Assembly: GCF_001612905.1 (NCBI RefSeq)
Contig: NZ_BDBI01000001.1
Coordinates: 1-64,000, forward strand
Direction of reading: 5' to 3'
DNA length: 64,000 nt
From: Nocardia ignorata NBRC 108230
Lineage (GTDB): Bacteria; Actinomycetota; Actinomycetes; Mycobacteriales; Mycobacteriaceae
Made by a program: the position numbers and the translations under genes. This document shows, piece after piece, positions 44,623-54,114 of this stretch. The number at the start of each line of letters is the position of its first letter. Within the stretch, counting starts at the first letter, position 1. Below the pieces are notes generated by a model. The model was not told the origin of the DNA, did not search any database, and was given only the letters and a program-made list of their open reading frames with translations.

Positions 44623-45800
44623 AGGCCCGCGGCACTCACCTGGTAGGCGGCTTCCATCAGCATCCACCCCGACAGCTGCACCGACAGGTCGCGTTCGGGA
44701 ACCACCGACGCGGTCACCGAACCGCCCGCGGTGAACTTGCCCGCGCCCGCCGAACCGCCCGGCAGGCGGGCCGGTTTGCTCCAGTCGTAGCCGAACAGCG
44801 GTTCGCCTTCCACGTCGAGGCGGTTGCTCCAGGCGGCGGTGGCCGAGGTCTTCACGATGGCCGCGGCGATGCGGCGCGCGGCCTCGGGTCGTTTGCCTTC
44901 GCCCGGCAGCATCAGCGCGACGACGGCCAGATAGCGGGCGAGGATGCCGTTGAACAGGCCGCCGTCGCCCCCGCCGCCGCCGGAGATCACCAGCCGGTGG
45001 GTCATGTGGTCTTCCACCGCGTCGACCAGGTCGACGGCGCGGTCGATGTGGCGGTCGTCGTCGGTGTGCACCGCCAGCTCGGCCTCCAGGCCGAGCACCA
45101 CACCCTGGCAGTAGGTGAACGTCGGCCGTTCGATCTCGCCGGAGGGCAGGTGGATGCCGTCGAGGACGAGACCGGTCTGCGGGTCGCGCAGGGTGTCGTG
45201 CAGCCAGTCGGCCATCTGTTGTGCGCGTTCGACCTGGCCCAGTCGCAGCAGTGCGATGCCCGCGGGGCCGTTCGCCGGTGCGTTGTAGAAATCGGACCGC
45301 ACCCGCCACGGGATGCCGCCGCCGACACCCGGGTTCCATGCGCTGTAGAGCTGCTGTTCCAGGGCTAGCAGACCGCCGCGCGCGGCGCTGAGTTCCTGGG
45401 TGCGTTCGGCGCGTTCGAGTGCGATGGCCAGCCAGGCCATGTCGTCGTAGTAGCGGTTGGTCCAGCCGGTGATGTTGCGCATGCGGTGCGAGCGCGCGAT
45501 GGCGGCGATGCGCCTGCGCCGGGCCGGTGTCGGTACCCGGTTCGCGGCGTCGATCGCGCAGTCGAGCAGATGCGCCTGCCACCAGTAGTGCCAGCTGCCG
45601 AACAGGCGCTCACGGCGGGTGGCCGGCCAGCCGACGACGCCCAATTCCGTTCCGGGACAACCCCACAGGGCGCGCAGGTGGCGCGAGATGATGGCCGATT
45701 CGGCCATGTCGGCACGTTCGGACCACAGCGCAGGGGTCGGTATGGATCCGGTATCAGTCGGCTGCGGGCGCCGGCCCCCACGCGAGGTCATGGGGTCCAT
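44619..45800 (-). CDS. Glycoside hydrolase family 76 (alpha-1,6-mannanase-like)
   Basis: 393 residues, cytoplasmic-looking (no signal peptide). The catalytic pair is visible in TNRYYDDMAWLA (two adjacent Asp), and TFTYCQGVVLGLEAE is typical of the (alpha/alpha)6 GH76 barrel. Family enzymes cleave alpha-1,6-mannan; in mycobacteria a related protein (Rv0365c) lies next to fba/dedA. ATG 45800 chosen; ATG 45791 is possible. It could trim lipomannan-type or recycled mannan. Confidence 0.8.
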   Translation of the reverse strand: MDPMTSRGGRRPQPTDTGSIPTPALWSERADMAESAIISRHLRALWGCPGTELGVVGWPATRRERLFGSWHYWWQAHLLDCAIDAANRVPTPARRRRIAAIARSHRMRNITGWTNRYYDDMAWLAIALERAERTQELSAARGGLLALEQQLYSAWNPGVGGGIPWRVRSDFYNAPANGPAGIALLRLGQVERAQQMADWLHDTLRDPQTGLVLDGIHLPSGEIERPTFTYCQGVVLGLEAELAVHTDDDRHIDRAVDLVDAVEDHMTHRLVISGGGGGDGGLFNGILARYLAVVALMLPGEGKRPEAARRIAAAIVKTSATAAWSNRLDVEGEPLFGYDWSKPARLPGGSAGAGKFTAGGSVTASVVPERDLSVQLSGWMLMEAAYQVSAAGL

Positions 45801-45888
45801 GTTGCCAGGTCGGTGTGCATGCGGGGCAAGGAAATTGTGGTCTGTGGCGACCGGTGTGGCGTGGCAGACCTGATGTGACCCGCGGGAT

Positions 45889-46569
45889 TCAGGTGATCGG
45901 CCAGGCCAGCGACAGATCCGCGTGCTGACGGATCCAGGTGTGCATGGCGATGCCCGCCGCGACCCCCGCGTTGATGCTGCGGGTCGAACCGAACTGGGAA
46001 ATCGAAACCGTGAGGGCGGCAGCGTCTTTCGCGTCGTCGCTTACGCCGGGTCCCTCCTGGCCGAACAGCAGGAGGCAGTCGCGTGGCAACTGGGCGGTTT
46101 CGAGCGGCACCGAGCCGGGCACATTGTCGACGGCCACCACGGTGAGTCCTTCGCGGGTGGCGTAGTCGCGCAGCTCGGTCAGGTCGGCGTGGTGGACGAG
46201 GTGCTGGTAGCGGTCGGTGACCATGGCGCCGCGCCGGTTCCAGCGGCGCCGGCCGACGATGTGCACCGCGGCGGCGGCGAAGGCGTTGGCGGTGCGGACC
46301 ACGGTCCCGATATTGGCGTCGTGACCGAAGTTCTCGATGGCCACGTGGAACGGGAAGCGGCGGGCGTCGATGTCGGCGACGATCGCCTCGCGCTTCCAGT
46401 AGCGGTAGGCGTCGACCACATTGCGGCGGTCGCCCTCGGCGAGCAGCACCGGGTCGTAGCGCTCGTCGGTGGGGGCGGGCGTGCCGTACTCCTGCTCCCA
46501 CGGGCCGAGGCCGTGTGGATGTTCACCCCACTCGGTTGGTCCCGCGACGTCGGCCTCTGGTTCGATCAC
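45889..46569 (-). CDS. TrmH/SpoU-family RNA 2'-O-methyltransferase
   Basis: 226 residues from GTG 46569. SPOUT trefoil-knot enzyme: FHVAIENFGHDANIGTVVR (motif 1, N-rich), LLLFGQEGPGVS (motif 2) and ISQFGSTRSINAGVAAGIAM (motif 3). Methylates ribose of tRNA or rRNA with S-adenosylmethionine; the exact nucleotide cannot be predicted. Similar gene lies near the pyrE region in M. tuberculosis (Rv0380c). Confidence 0.88.
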   Translation of the reverse strand: MIEPEADVAGPTEWGEHPHGLGPWEQEYGTPAPTDERYDPVLLAEGDRRNVVDAYRYWKREAIVADIDARRFPFHVAIENFGHDANIGTVVRTANAFAAAAVHIVGRRRWNRRGAMVTDRYQHLVHHADLTELRDYATREGLTVVAVDNVPGSVPLETAQLPRDCLLLFGQEGPGVSDDAKDAAALTVSISQFGSTRSINAGVAAGIAMHTWIRQHADLSLAWPIT

Positions 46570-46584
46570 CCGCAGGATGCTAGC

Positions 46585-46896
46585 TCAGTAGGTGGATGTG
46601 TCCGCCGACGCACCGATCACCATGAGCACCACCGCGAGCACGAGGAACAGCAGCACGATGCCGAGCATCGCGGAGCCGATGATGCCCATGATGTAGCCCG
46701 CGTACACCTGCGAACGGCCGCCGATCGTGCCGTTGGACGCGTCGATCTCGGCCAGCGCCGACTTGGCCTTCAGCCACGCGAACGGCGCGGTGAGACCGCA
46801 GAACGACACCCCGATCACCCCGAGCACCAGCACGAGGGTCGACTCCGGATGGTCCGGCGGACGGTAGTAGCCCTGCGGCGGCAGCGGGTAACTCAT
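46585..46896 (-). CDS. DUF4190 membrane protein
   Basis: 103 residues with two hydrophobic segments (LVLGVIGVSFCGLTAPFAW; SAMLGIVLLFLVLAVVLM), a short Pro-rich N-terminus and the DUF4190 spacing between helices (AWLKAKSALAEIDA). Function unknown. ATG 46896 is seven bases from TACCAT, a -10 box, so a leaderless transcript is likely; an ATG at 46905 would lie in the promoter. Follows the alpha/beta hydrolase gene on the same strand. Confidence 0.75.
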   Translation of the reverse strand: MSYPLPPQGYYRPPDHPESTLVLVLGVIGVSFCGLTAPFAWLKAKSALAEIDASNGTIGGRSQVYAGYIMGIIGSAMLGIVLLFLVLAVVLMVIGASADTSTY

Positions 46897-46918
46897 AGGC
46901 CGCATGGTAGCCGGGGCA

Positions 46919-47875
46919 TCAGCCCTGCTCGGTCATCATCGGGGGATCCGGCTCCGGGGTGGGCAGCGCGACCAGGGGGCTGCCTCGGCGCAGGGTGCGC
47001 TGCCAGCGCAGCGGATCGTAGGCGGCCGGTTCGGTTTCCTCGATGAACTGCCGGATGAGCGTCACGAAGCGGTCCGGATCGAAGTGGTGCGGGAAATGGC
47101 CTGCGCCGGTGAAAATTTCGATGCGGCTGCCGGGGAAGGCGCGATGCGCGCGGGTGGCGTGTCCGGAGGGGATGACGGTGTCGCGCGTGCCGCCGATGAC
47201 CAGGGTGGGCAGGTGGGCGGCGAGATAGCCGCGATCGAGCATGGTGATGGTCTGCCCGCGCCGGTCGGCTGCCGCGCGGATGGTACGGAGGAAGGCGTTG
47301 CGTGCGCCCGATTCGGCCAGGCCGCCGTAGAGGCGGAGCACATATTCGGCGTCAGGTCCGAGGCCGAGCCCGCCGACCGCCGTGACCAGCGGGATCACGG
47401 CACGCACCGCCGTGCGCACCGGCCAGCTGGTGGCGGCCATCAGCGCGGGCCCGGCGCCCGCGATCGTGGCCAGCCGGAACGCCGGGTGCACGCCCGCGCC
47501 CATGCCGGCCGGGCACACCAGCGCGATCCGCTCCACCTTCTCCGGGAACTGGTAGGCGAACTGCATGGCGATACCGCCGCCGAGCGAGTGCCCGACCACG
47601 GTGGCCCGTTCGATGCCGAGCACGCTGAGCAGATCGCGCATGCCGTTGGCATAGGCGGCCACCGCGTAATCGGCGCGCGGCTTGGCGGATTCACCGTGCC
47701 CGAGCAGGTCGGGTGCGATCACGGTGTGGTGCTCGGCGAGCGCGTCGAAGACGGGCGCCCAGGTTCCGGAGCTGTCGGTGATGCCGTGAATGAGCAGCAC
47801 CGGCGGACCTGTCCCGGCCATCCGATACGCACGCCGATACCCGTGCACCTCGATGAACCGCACATTCCCGTTCAT
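46919..47875 (-). CDS. Alpha/beta hydrolase
   Basis: 318 residues. Oxyanion loop HGITDSSGTW, nucleophile elbow VVGHSLGGG, acid in the IGGTRDTVIPSGHA loop and the terminal His in GAGHFPHHFDP. No signal peptide or cap-domain features that would tell the substrate (esterase/lipase or haloalkane-type all possible). ATG 47875 preferred over TTG 47878. Not obviously linked to the genes beside it. Confidence 0.8.
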   Translation of the reverse strand: MNGNVRFIEVHGYRRAYRMAGTGPPVLLIHGITDSSGTWAPVFDALAEHHTVIAPDLLGHGESAKPRADYAVAAYANGMRDLLSVLGIERATVVGHSLGGGIAMQFAYQFPEKVERIALVCPAGMGAGVHPAFRLATIAGAGPALMAATSWPVRTAVRAVIPLVTAVGGLGLGPDAEYVLRLYGGLAESGARNAFLRTIRAAADRRGQTITMLDRGYLAAHLPTLVIGGTRDTVIPSGHATRAHRAFPGSRIEIFTGAGHFPHHFDPDRFVTLIRQFIEETEPAAYDPLRWQRTLRRGSPLVALPTPEPDPPMMTEQG

Positions 47876-47966
47876 CAACGAAGCGTGCGCGCGGGGTGTT
47901 GCGGCACGACAACACGCAGGTAAGCGACATGTGACACCGCGTATCAGCTACGCGGTGCGGCTTCGG

Positions 47967-49019
47967 TCAGGTCAGGCGGATCTCCGCGGCGGCGCGGCCG
48001 AAGAGCTTGCGGCCCTCCGAGGTTCCGCTCAGCAGCACGGTCGCCGCGCGGCGGTCGGTGTCGACCGACTTGATCTTGCCGGAGAATTGGATCTCGCCCG
48101 CCGCGGTCGGTGGGACCGGGACGAAACCGGAGAAACGCACGGCCAGCTTCTCGATAGCGGTCGGGTCGCCGAGCCAGTCCGTGAGGTACTGGGCGGCCAG
48201 GCCCATGGTGAGCAGGCCGTGGGCGACGACGGTCGGCAGGCCGGCCAGTTCGGCGGCGCGGTCGCTGAAGTGGATGGGGTTCGGGTCGCCCGAGACGCCC
48301 GCGTAGTTGGCGAGGTCACCGCGGGTGACGCGCGCGGTGGCGACCGGCAGTTCCATGCCCTTGGTCAGCGATTCGAACGCCGGGCCGGTGTGCACGGGTA
48401 CGAACTCGCGCGGCGGCACGGCGGGGGCGGGGCCGGTGCGGCGGATCAGGAGGTCGTCGGCGATGCCGGTGTCGCCGGGACGCGGGTGCATGCTGATGTT
48501 CTCGACGGCCTCGACGATATTGGGGTCGACCTCCACGCCGCGGCGCGCGACGATGGTCGTCGTTCCCTGTACCGCCACCTCGTCGTGCTGGTTCACCAGC
48601 TTGAACCCGACATTGACGAAGTCGTTGTCGGCGAACTGGCGGATCGACTCGATCTCGATCTCCGTGCGGATCCGGTCGCCTGCCAGCATCGGGTGGAAGA
48701 TCTCGAACACCTGGTCGGTCTGCAGCACCTGCGACAGGTCGTACTCGGTGAGTACGCCGTCGAGCAGGGCGCGGGTGGCGCTCATGCCGATCACCGAGGC
48801 GAAGGTCGGCGGTGCGATCACCGCGTTGTAGCCGAGCTTGCGGGCGTCGACTTCGTTCTGGTGCGCGAGGTGCGTGTTCTGCACCGCCCGGGCGAATTCG
48901 CGGATCTTCTCGCGCCCCACCTCGTAGTGATCGCGGAATCCGAAGCGCTGGCCCACCAGCGCCGCCTCCGGGACCACAGCATCGATGTCCGGCTGCGACG
49001 TTGTGTGTTCCGTGCTCAT
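47967..49019 (-). CDS. Fused MaoC-like (R)-hydroxyacyl dehydratase
   Basis: 350 residues from ATG 49019: two hot-dog domains in one chain. The N-terminal half resembles HadA/HadC-type non-catalytic FAS1R domains (VGQRFGFRDHYEVGREKIREFA); the C-terminal half has the hydratase-2 motif YAGVSGDPNPIHFSD with the catalytic Asp and His, then GLPTVVAHGLLTMG. It would dehydrate a 3-hydroxyacyl thioester, possibly in mycolic acid or other FAS-II chemistry, or a separate lipid pathway. A stand-alone gene. Confidence 0.8.
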   Translation of the reverse strand: MSTEHTTSQPDIDAVVPEAALVGQRFGFRDHYEVGREKIREFARAVQNTHLAHQNEVDARKLGYNAVIAPPTFASVIGMSATRALLDGVLTEYDLSQVLQTDQVFEIFHPMLAGDRIRTEIEIESIRQFADNDFVNVGFKLVNQHDEVAVQGTTTIVARRGVEVDPNIVEAVENISMHPRPGDTGIADDLLIRRTGPAPAVPPREFVPVHTGPAFESLTKGMELPVATARVTRGDLANYAGVSGDPNPIHFSDRAAELAGLPTVVAHGLLTMGLAAQYLTDWLGDPTAIEKLAVRFSGFVPVPPTAAGEIQFSGKIKSVDTDRRAATVLLSGTSEGRKLFGRAAAEIRLT

Positions 49020-49116
49020 GATCCGAAAAATGATACTGGGTGCACAGTGCCCGATACCAGTTATGTGTGACCCGTCATAGCACCTCTGACCGGCGCTACG
49101 ACGGGTCATCACCGGT

Positions 49117-52100
49117 TCAGGGTGCCGCCGTGGGGTCGCACACCTTCCAGCCGTCGTCGGTCTTCTGCAGGTCGAAGGTGCGTGCGGTGCGCTTGGACTC
49201 CGCCGCCGTATACACCGTGGCCTCGGCCAGCGCCGTGTCGTCGGTGATCCGCACCGCGTCCACGCTGTCGACCACCGGAATGGAGCCCTGCTCGGTCGAG
49301 AGCTGATGCACGCCCTGGAACTGTTCGGTACTGATGCCCTGGTAGAAGTCGTGCAGCTGTCCGCACGTGGTGGACCGCAGGGTTTCGAGATCGCCCTCGC
49401 GCAGCGCGTCGGTGTACTCACCGATCACCGCCCGCACCTGCCCCTCCGGCGAATTGTCACCCGTCGTCATCAACACGAAGCCCACGATCAACGCGATGAC
49501 GAGCACCGTCGCACCCGCCGCCGCCAACACCAACCGCTTCGACCGACCCGCCCCGGCGGCGTTCGCCTGCTGCTGCGGTGCGACCCCTTGCTGACCCGGC
49601 TCGATCCGCTGCGGAGGCGCCACCTGCCGCTGCCCGTCCGCCAGGTGATGCGCGGGCCGCGTCGGCTGGATATCAGCAGGAGAAGGAGCCCCTGGCCCTT
49701 GGCCACGAGCAACACCCGCCCCTTGCGCACCATGCTGCGCCGACGGGCGCGTCTCCTCGACCCCCTGTCCCTGTGGTCCGCGAGGAGCTCCTGGCCCTTG
49801 CGGACCCTGGGGTGCCGACGGGCGCGTCTCCTCGGCCCCTGGTTTTTGCAGTCCGCGCGGAGCTCCCGGACCTTGAGGTGCCGATGGCCGTGCGTCTTCG
49901 GCCCGCGGTCCTTGCGGCCCGCGAGACGATCCCGGTCCTTGCGGTCCTTGCGGTCCGCGTGGCCCTGGGGATGCGGATGGCCGTGTGTCCTCGACGCCGG
50001 CTCCCTGCGGTCCGCGGGGAGCGCCCGGCCCCTGGGGTCCTTGGGGTGCGGACGGCCGTCTGTCTTCGGCCCCGGCCCCACGGCCCCCCTGCGGTCCCGA
50101 CGGGCGCGCGTCCTCGACACCGGGCCCCTGCGCTCCCTGCTGCCCTGCCTGCCTCGGCCCCGAAGGACCCCGCGGCGTGCTGGGCGGCGGCGTCACGGCC
50201 CGCCCACCGACAACCCGATCCGTCCCCCGCTGCACCGGAAAAGTGGTAGTAGGCGCATCCGCGGGATTGACCACCCGCATAGCAACGGTCTGATCCTCCG
50301 ACCCGGATTCACCTGCCCCAGCAGGACTCTCGTCCTTCTTCGACAACCCGCCGGCCCCAGCGGCAGCCCCAGCTCCAGCCGCAGCGGCCGCAGCCCCAGC
50401 CGCACCGCCGAGAGCTTTATCGCCGCTGCCGCCCGTCTGGTCCTGCACCCGGGAATCACCGCGCTGCTGCCCGGAACTCGTGGAGAACTTCTCTGTCGCA
50501 TCGGAGCTCTGGGAATCACCCTCACGCACAGCGGGTTCAGAGCCAACAGTTCGAGGCTGCCCCGCATCGTTCCCGCTGCCGGTACGAGCCTGTCCGGTGT
50601 TCGCGCCGCTCGCACCAGCTTGCGGGTCGTTCACACTGTCGACGCCACCCTGGTCCTCGGAACGCGAAGCCGCCCTGGCAGTCCCGAACCGCGCGGTCGC
50701 CGCGTCGGCGCCACCGTGTTCACCGCGCGAATCATCCGGTGCGCCACGGAACTCGGCGTCTCGGACGCCCGTGCCGTTCTCGCCGCGCGACTCTCCTCGC
50801 GCGCCACGGTCGTCGGCTGCTCCAGTCCGCTCGATGTCGCGTGCAGCCTGCTCACTGCGCGAATCACCTTGTGCGTCCGGAGTATTCGCGACCATGGCCC
50901 GTTCGTCCGCAATTGGGCGCTGCTCGCCACGCTGCTCATCAACCCCCGAGCGATCGACGTGCTGCGCATCATCTCGGGTTCCCGCCGAAGCATCGCGGGT
51001 TGCTGCGGAAGCGTCTCGGCTGGTGGGCGCACCGAAGGATTCGATTGAATCGCTTGTGCCCGGGCGAGATCCACGCGCATCTGCTGCGGCCGTGCCCTGT
51101 CGTTCGGCGGCCGGACGATCGCCCGGCTCCATCCCGACGGTCGGCACATCCGCCGCACTCTGCTCGCCTTGATCGGCGGACGCAGCCCCCGCCGCCGCGC
51201 GTCCGGGGATCCGCATTGCGGTAGTCGGCGCATCGGCGCCACCCAGGCCTGGCGAATCAGGCTGTGCCCGCGAATCACCTTCGCCGCCAGTTGATTCCCC
51301 GGGAAGCCCCTTCGACAACCCGGCCAACGGCGAACTGCCCGCGGCCGAGCCCTGGTTTCCGCCCGGCTCGCGTCCTTGCCCGGCAGCCGGGCCCTGCCCA
51401 CTGCCACGGCCGGCGGCCGCACCCGGCGCATTCGACGGCCGGTCACCACGTTGCTGCGATCCGGCTCCACGCTCCGCGCCGCCCACACCACTACCGCCGC
51501 GAGTATCACCTTCGCCGCCACCGGGGTGGCCACCCTGTCCAGGCTGGTTCGCTGGTCCACCGGCCGCAGAGCTCTGCTGACTCTCGACAACGCCTCCGGG
51601 ACGACCTCGACCGCCTGCCTGTTCGCCCGAAGGACGCTGTGCGGCTGGCTCATTCGTTGCCCGCGCGACCGGCGCCGCACGTCCTGGCCCCTGCTGCGGG
51701 CCGGGCCGACCCCCTTGTGGCGCGCCAGAAGCGTTGGGCCCGTTCGGCACTGGTGCGTTTCCCGGTTGCCAGCCCGCAGCCCTGGGGTCACCGGACCCCG
51801 GTGTACCCGAGCGATCGTTCGAGGGTCCGCTCGCTGGTCGCCCGCCCGATCCAGCTCCGGGCCCGTTCACGGGACGCCCAGCTGCCCCGGACGCGTTTCC
51901 CGGACCGTTAGCCCCCGGCGCATCGACCGGCCGCCCGGCAGCGCCGGGGCTGTTCGGACCACGGCCTGCCGCGTTGCCCGCTCCCGGCGGCAGCGGATTC
52001 CCACCCTGGGGAGGACGATTTCCCGGACCGGCGGGACGCTGAGAACCGGGCCCCTGCGGACCACCCACCCGCGGCCCGGCCGGGCCCTGCGGCGCACCAG

Positions 52101-52365
52101 GCCCACCGGCAGGTCGGAAACCGGGTCCGTACGAACGTCCCGCACCCTGATCGCCCGGCAGCTCACTACGCCGGATGACAACAGTCTCGGAGGTCCCTGC
52201 GGTCGCGCGCTCCGGCTCGGTCACCGCGTGCGGCACCGATTTCGGCGCTTCGGAACCCGGGCGGGTCGACTCGTCGGGCGACGGGCCGGCGTCATGGTGT
52301 GTCCCGGCCGCACCGGGACCACGGTCCTCGGCTGCTGGGTTGTTCTCGTCGGTCGGGTCGGACAC
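49117..52365 (-). CDS. Giant Gly/Pro/Arg-rich membrane protein with collagen-like repeats (Rv0361-type C-terminus)
   Basis: 1082 residues. About 930 residues are low complexity: Gly, Pro, Gln, Ser, Asp and Arg, with collagen-like GPQGPQGPG and PSAPQGP stretches, and scattered short motifs that look like phosphorylation/FHA sites (TVGM, TTAMRI, TVAMRVV, TVVIRR). A single transmembrane helix follows (about 940-965, LVLAAAGATVLVIALIVGF) and then an extracytoplasmic domain of about 115 residues (EYTDALREGDLETLRS, TVYTAAESKR, DDGWKVCDP), which is the conserved part and resembles Rv0361 next to DUF3151 in M. tuberculosis. The N-terminus is cytoplasmic. ATG 52365. The length is due almost wholly to the repeats. 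Confidence 0.7.
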   Translation of the reverse strand: MSDPTDENNPAAEDRGPGAAGTHHDAGPSPDESTRPGSEAPKSVPHAVTEPERATAGTSETVVIRRSELPGDQGAGRSYGPGFRPAGGPGAPQGPAGPRVGGPQGPGSQRPAGPGNRPPQGGNPLPPGAGNAAGRGPNSPGAAGRPVDAPGANGPGNASGAAGRPVNGPGAGSGGRPASGPSNDRSGTPGSGDPRAAGWQPGNAPVPNGPNASGAPQGGRPGPQQGPGRAAPVARATNEPAAQRPSGEQAGGRGRPGGVVESQQSSAAGGPANQPGQGGHPGGGEGDTRGGSGVGGAERGAGSQQRGDRPSNAPGAAAGRGSGQGPAAGQGREPGGNQGSAAGSSPLAGLSKGLPGESTGGEGDSRAQPDSPGLGGADAPTTAMRIPGRAAAGAASADQGEQSAADVPTVGMEPGDRPAAERQGTAAADARGSRPGTSDSIESFGAPTSRDASAATRDASAGTRDDAQHVDRSGVDEQRGEQRPIADERAMVANTPDAQGDSRSEQAARDIERTGAADDRGARGESRGENGTGVRDAEFRGAPDDSRGEHGGADAATARFGTARAASRSEDQGGVDSVNDPQAGASGANTGQARTGSGNDAGQPRTVGSEPAVREGDSQSSDATEKFSTSSGQQRGDSRVQDQTGGSGDKALGGAAGAAAAAAGAGAAAGAGGLSKKDESPAGAGESGSEDQTVAMRVVNPADAPTTTFPVQRGTDRVVGGRAVTPPPSTPRGPSGPRQAGQQGAQGPGVEDARPSGPQGGRGAGAEDRRPSAPQGPQGPGAPRGPQGAGVEDTRPSASPGPRGPQGPQGPGSSRGPQGPRAEDARPSAPQGPGAPRGLQKPGAEETRPSAPQGPQGPGAPRGPQGQGVEETRPSAQHGAQGAGVARGQGPGAPSPADIQPTRPAHHLADGQRQVAPPQRIEPGQQGVAPQQQANAAGAGRSKRLVLAAAGATVLVIALIVGFVLMTTGDNSPEGQVRAVIGEYTDALREGDLETLRSTTCGQLHDFYQGISTEQFQGVHQLSTEQGSIPVVDSVDAVRITDDTALAEATVYTAAESKRTARTFDLQKTDDGWKVCDPTAAP
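49690..50180 (-). repeat. Collagen-like coding repeats
   Basis: Imperfect units of about 20-30 codons of the form (V/A)E(D/E)(A/T)RPSAPQGPQGPG(A/S)PRG occur about seven times in the preceding gene. They encode Gly-x-y-like runs and RPSAPQ anchors. Unit length and sequence vary. Confidence 0.7.
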
Positions 52366-52485
52366 CTAGTACCCCTCGCTCAGGCTCGAACGTTGAACTC
52401 CCGCCCAGCCTAATGCGCGGCGCGCGGGGGAGTTCGTCGATCACCCGTGGCGGGGTGGGTGGGCGTGGCGGTGCACAATGAACCC

Positions 52486-52920
52486 ATGACCTCCTTCGGT
52501 GACCTGCTCGGACCGCAGCCGGTCCTCCTCCCTGAACTGATCGACGCCGAAGACGCCATCGCGGCGGGCACCGACCCCGTGAAGGTTGCCGCCGATCATC
52601 CGGCCGCGTCGATCGCGTGGGCCCAGCTCGCCGAGGCGGCGCTCGAGCGCAGCAACGGCGAGGTCGATCACGACACTGTCGCCGCCTACGCCTTCGCCCG
52701 CACCGGTTACCACCGCGGCCTCGACCTGCTGCGCCGTAACGGCTGGAAGGGTTTCGGCCCGGTGCCGTGGTCGCACGAACCCAACCAGGGTTTCCTGCGC
52801 AGCGTCGGTGCGCTGGCCAAGGCCGCGCAGGTGATCGGTGAGACCGAGGAATACGCCCGCTGCCTCGACCTGCTCGAGGACTGCGACCCCAACGCCGCCA
52901 CCGAACTCGGTCTCGACTAG
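52486..52920 (+). CDS. DUF3151 family protein
   Basis: 144 residues from ATG 52486. Matches the actinobacterial DUF3151 pattern: FGDLLGPQPVLLP, the helix TVAAYAFARTGYHRGLDLLRR and GWKGFGPVPWSHEPN, then FLRSVGALAKAA. Soluble and helical. Function unknown; widely conserved (M. tuberculosis Rv0360c, as I recall). Divergent from the giant membrane protein with 120 nt between the starts. Confidence 0.85.
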   Translation: MTSFGDLLGPQPVLLPELIDAEDAIAAGTDPVKVAADHPAASIAWAQLAEAALERSNGEVDHDTVAAYAFARTGYHRGLDLLRRNGWKGFGPVPWSHEPNQGFLRSVGALAKAAQVIGETEEYARCLDLLEDCDPNAATELGLD

Positions 52921-52938
52921 CCGGTCACCGGTTCGCAG

Positions 52939-54105
52939 GTGAGCGAGCACAGGCCGTTCGTCGAGGTCGCTACGCCCGTCGTAGCGGCCGCGAAGGTGAG
53001 TACCGTCGGCCGGTTCCGGCAATCGGTCGAGCGGTTGCGGCTGTCCGCGATCCCGATCATCCAGTGCGCGCTGGGGGCGGCGCTGGCCTGGTTCATCGCC
53101 CACGACGTGATCGGCCATATCGAGCCGTTCTTCGCCCCGACGGCGGCCGTGGTGTCGATCGGCATCTCGTTCGGCGCACGGATCCGCCGCTCGGTGGAAC
53201 TGGTCGTCGGTGTCGCGGTCGGCATCGGTATCGGTGACCTGTTCATCGCCCAGGTGGGCACCGGTGTGTGGCAGGTGGCGCTGGTCGTCGGCGGTGCGAT
53301 GGCGGTGTCGGTGTTCCTCGACTCCGGGGCCATCATGACGATTCAGGCGGCGGGTTCGGCCGTGCTCGTCTCCACGTTGAACCAGGCTCCGGGCGCGGGT
53401 CCGTCCCGCATGATCGACGCGCTCGTCGGTGGCCTCGTCGGTGTGTTGATGGTGGCCGCGATCCCGCTGCATCCGGTTCGTCGCGCGCGTGAGCACGCCG
53501 CACAGGTGCTGGACGTGATGAGCAAATCCATGACCGAGTGCGCCGACGGTCTGCTCGAGCAGAGTGCGGACAAGGTGCACGACGCGCTCACCGCCGTGCG
53601 CGCCACCCAGAGCCAGATCGACGGACTCCGCTCCGCGCTCGAGGGTGGCCGCGAGGTGAGCCGCATCTCCCCGCTGTACTGGAATTCGCGAAAACGCCTC
53701 GCCCGCATTCGGGCCACCGCCGACCCGCTCGACAACGCCGTGCGCAACACCCGTGTGCTGCTGCGCCGTTCGCTCACCCTCGTCCGCGACGACGAGGTGC
53801 TCGATCCGCGCCTGATCGACCTGCTCCGCCAGCTCGGCGGCGCCACCGACGTGGTGCGCAAGATGATGCTCGCCGATCCGGGCGAGCAACCCGACCAGGC
53901 CGAGGCGGCCCGCTGCCTGCGCAGCGTCGCCAAGAACGCCCGCCCGGAACTGGTTGTGGGCGCGGGCCTTTCAGCGCATGTGGTGTTCGCCCAGATCCGT
54001 TCGATCGTGGTCGATCTGATGGTGGTGTGCGGAATGCAACGCATCTCCGCGATCGCGCTGCTCCCGCCCACCGTGCCGAATCCGTATGTCCCGCCGGAGG
54101 ACTGA
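52939..54105 (+). CDS. FUSC-family membrane protein (aromatic acid exporter-like)
   Basis: 388 residues. N-terminal half has about five or six hydrophobic helices (LSAIPIIQCALGAALAWFI, FFAPTAAVVSIGIS, LVVGVAVGIGIGDLF, WQVALVVGGAMAVSVFL, ALVGGLVGVLMVAAIPL); the rest is a cytoplasmic helical domain. FUSC proteins are half-channels related to AaeB exporters and yeast/bacterial fusaric-acid efflux. GTG start 18 nt after DUF3151, hence probable co-transcription. Substrate unknown. Confidence 0.7.
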   Translation: MSEHRPFVEVATPVVAAAKVSTVGRFRQSVERLRLSAIPIIQCALGAALAWFIAHDVIGHIEPFFAPTAAVVSIGISFGARIRRSVELVVGVAVGIGIGDLFIAQVGTGVWQVALVVGGAMAVSVFLDSGAIMTIQAAGSAVLVSTLNQAPGAGPSRMIDALVGGLVGVLMVAAIPLHPVRRAREHAAQVLDVMSKSMTECADGLLEQSADKVHDALTAVRATQSQIDGLRSALEGGREVSRISPLYWNSRKRLARIRATADPLDNAVRNTRVLLRRSLTLVRDDEVLDPRLIDLLRQLGGATDVVRKMMLADPGEQPDQAEAARCLRSVAKNARPELVVGAGLSAHVVFAQIRSIVVDLMVVCGMQRISAIALLPPTVPNPYVPPED

Positions 54106-54114
54106 CCCAGGCTG

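Noticed and set aside
49690..50180. Possible CRISPR or non-coding repeat in the giant membrane protein gene
   Set aside because: Units are in frame, vary at third positions and encode collagen-like sequence.
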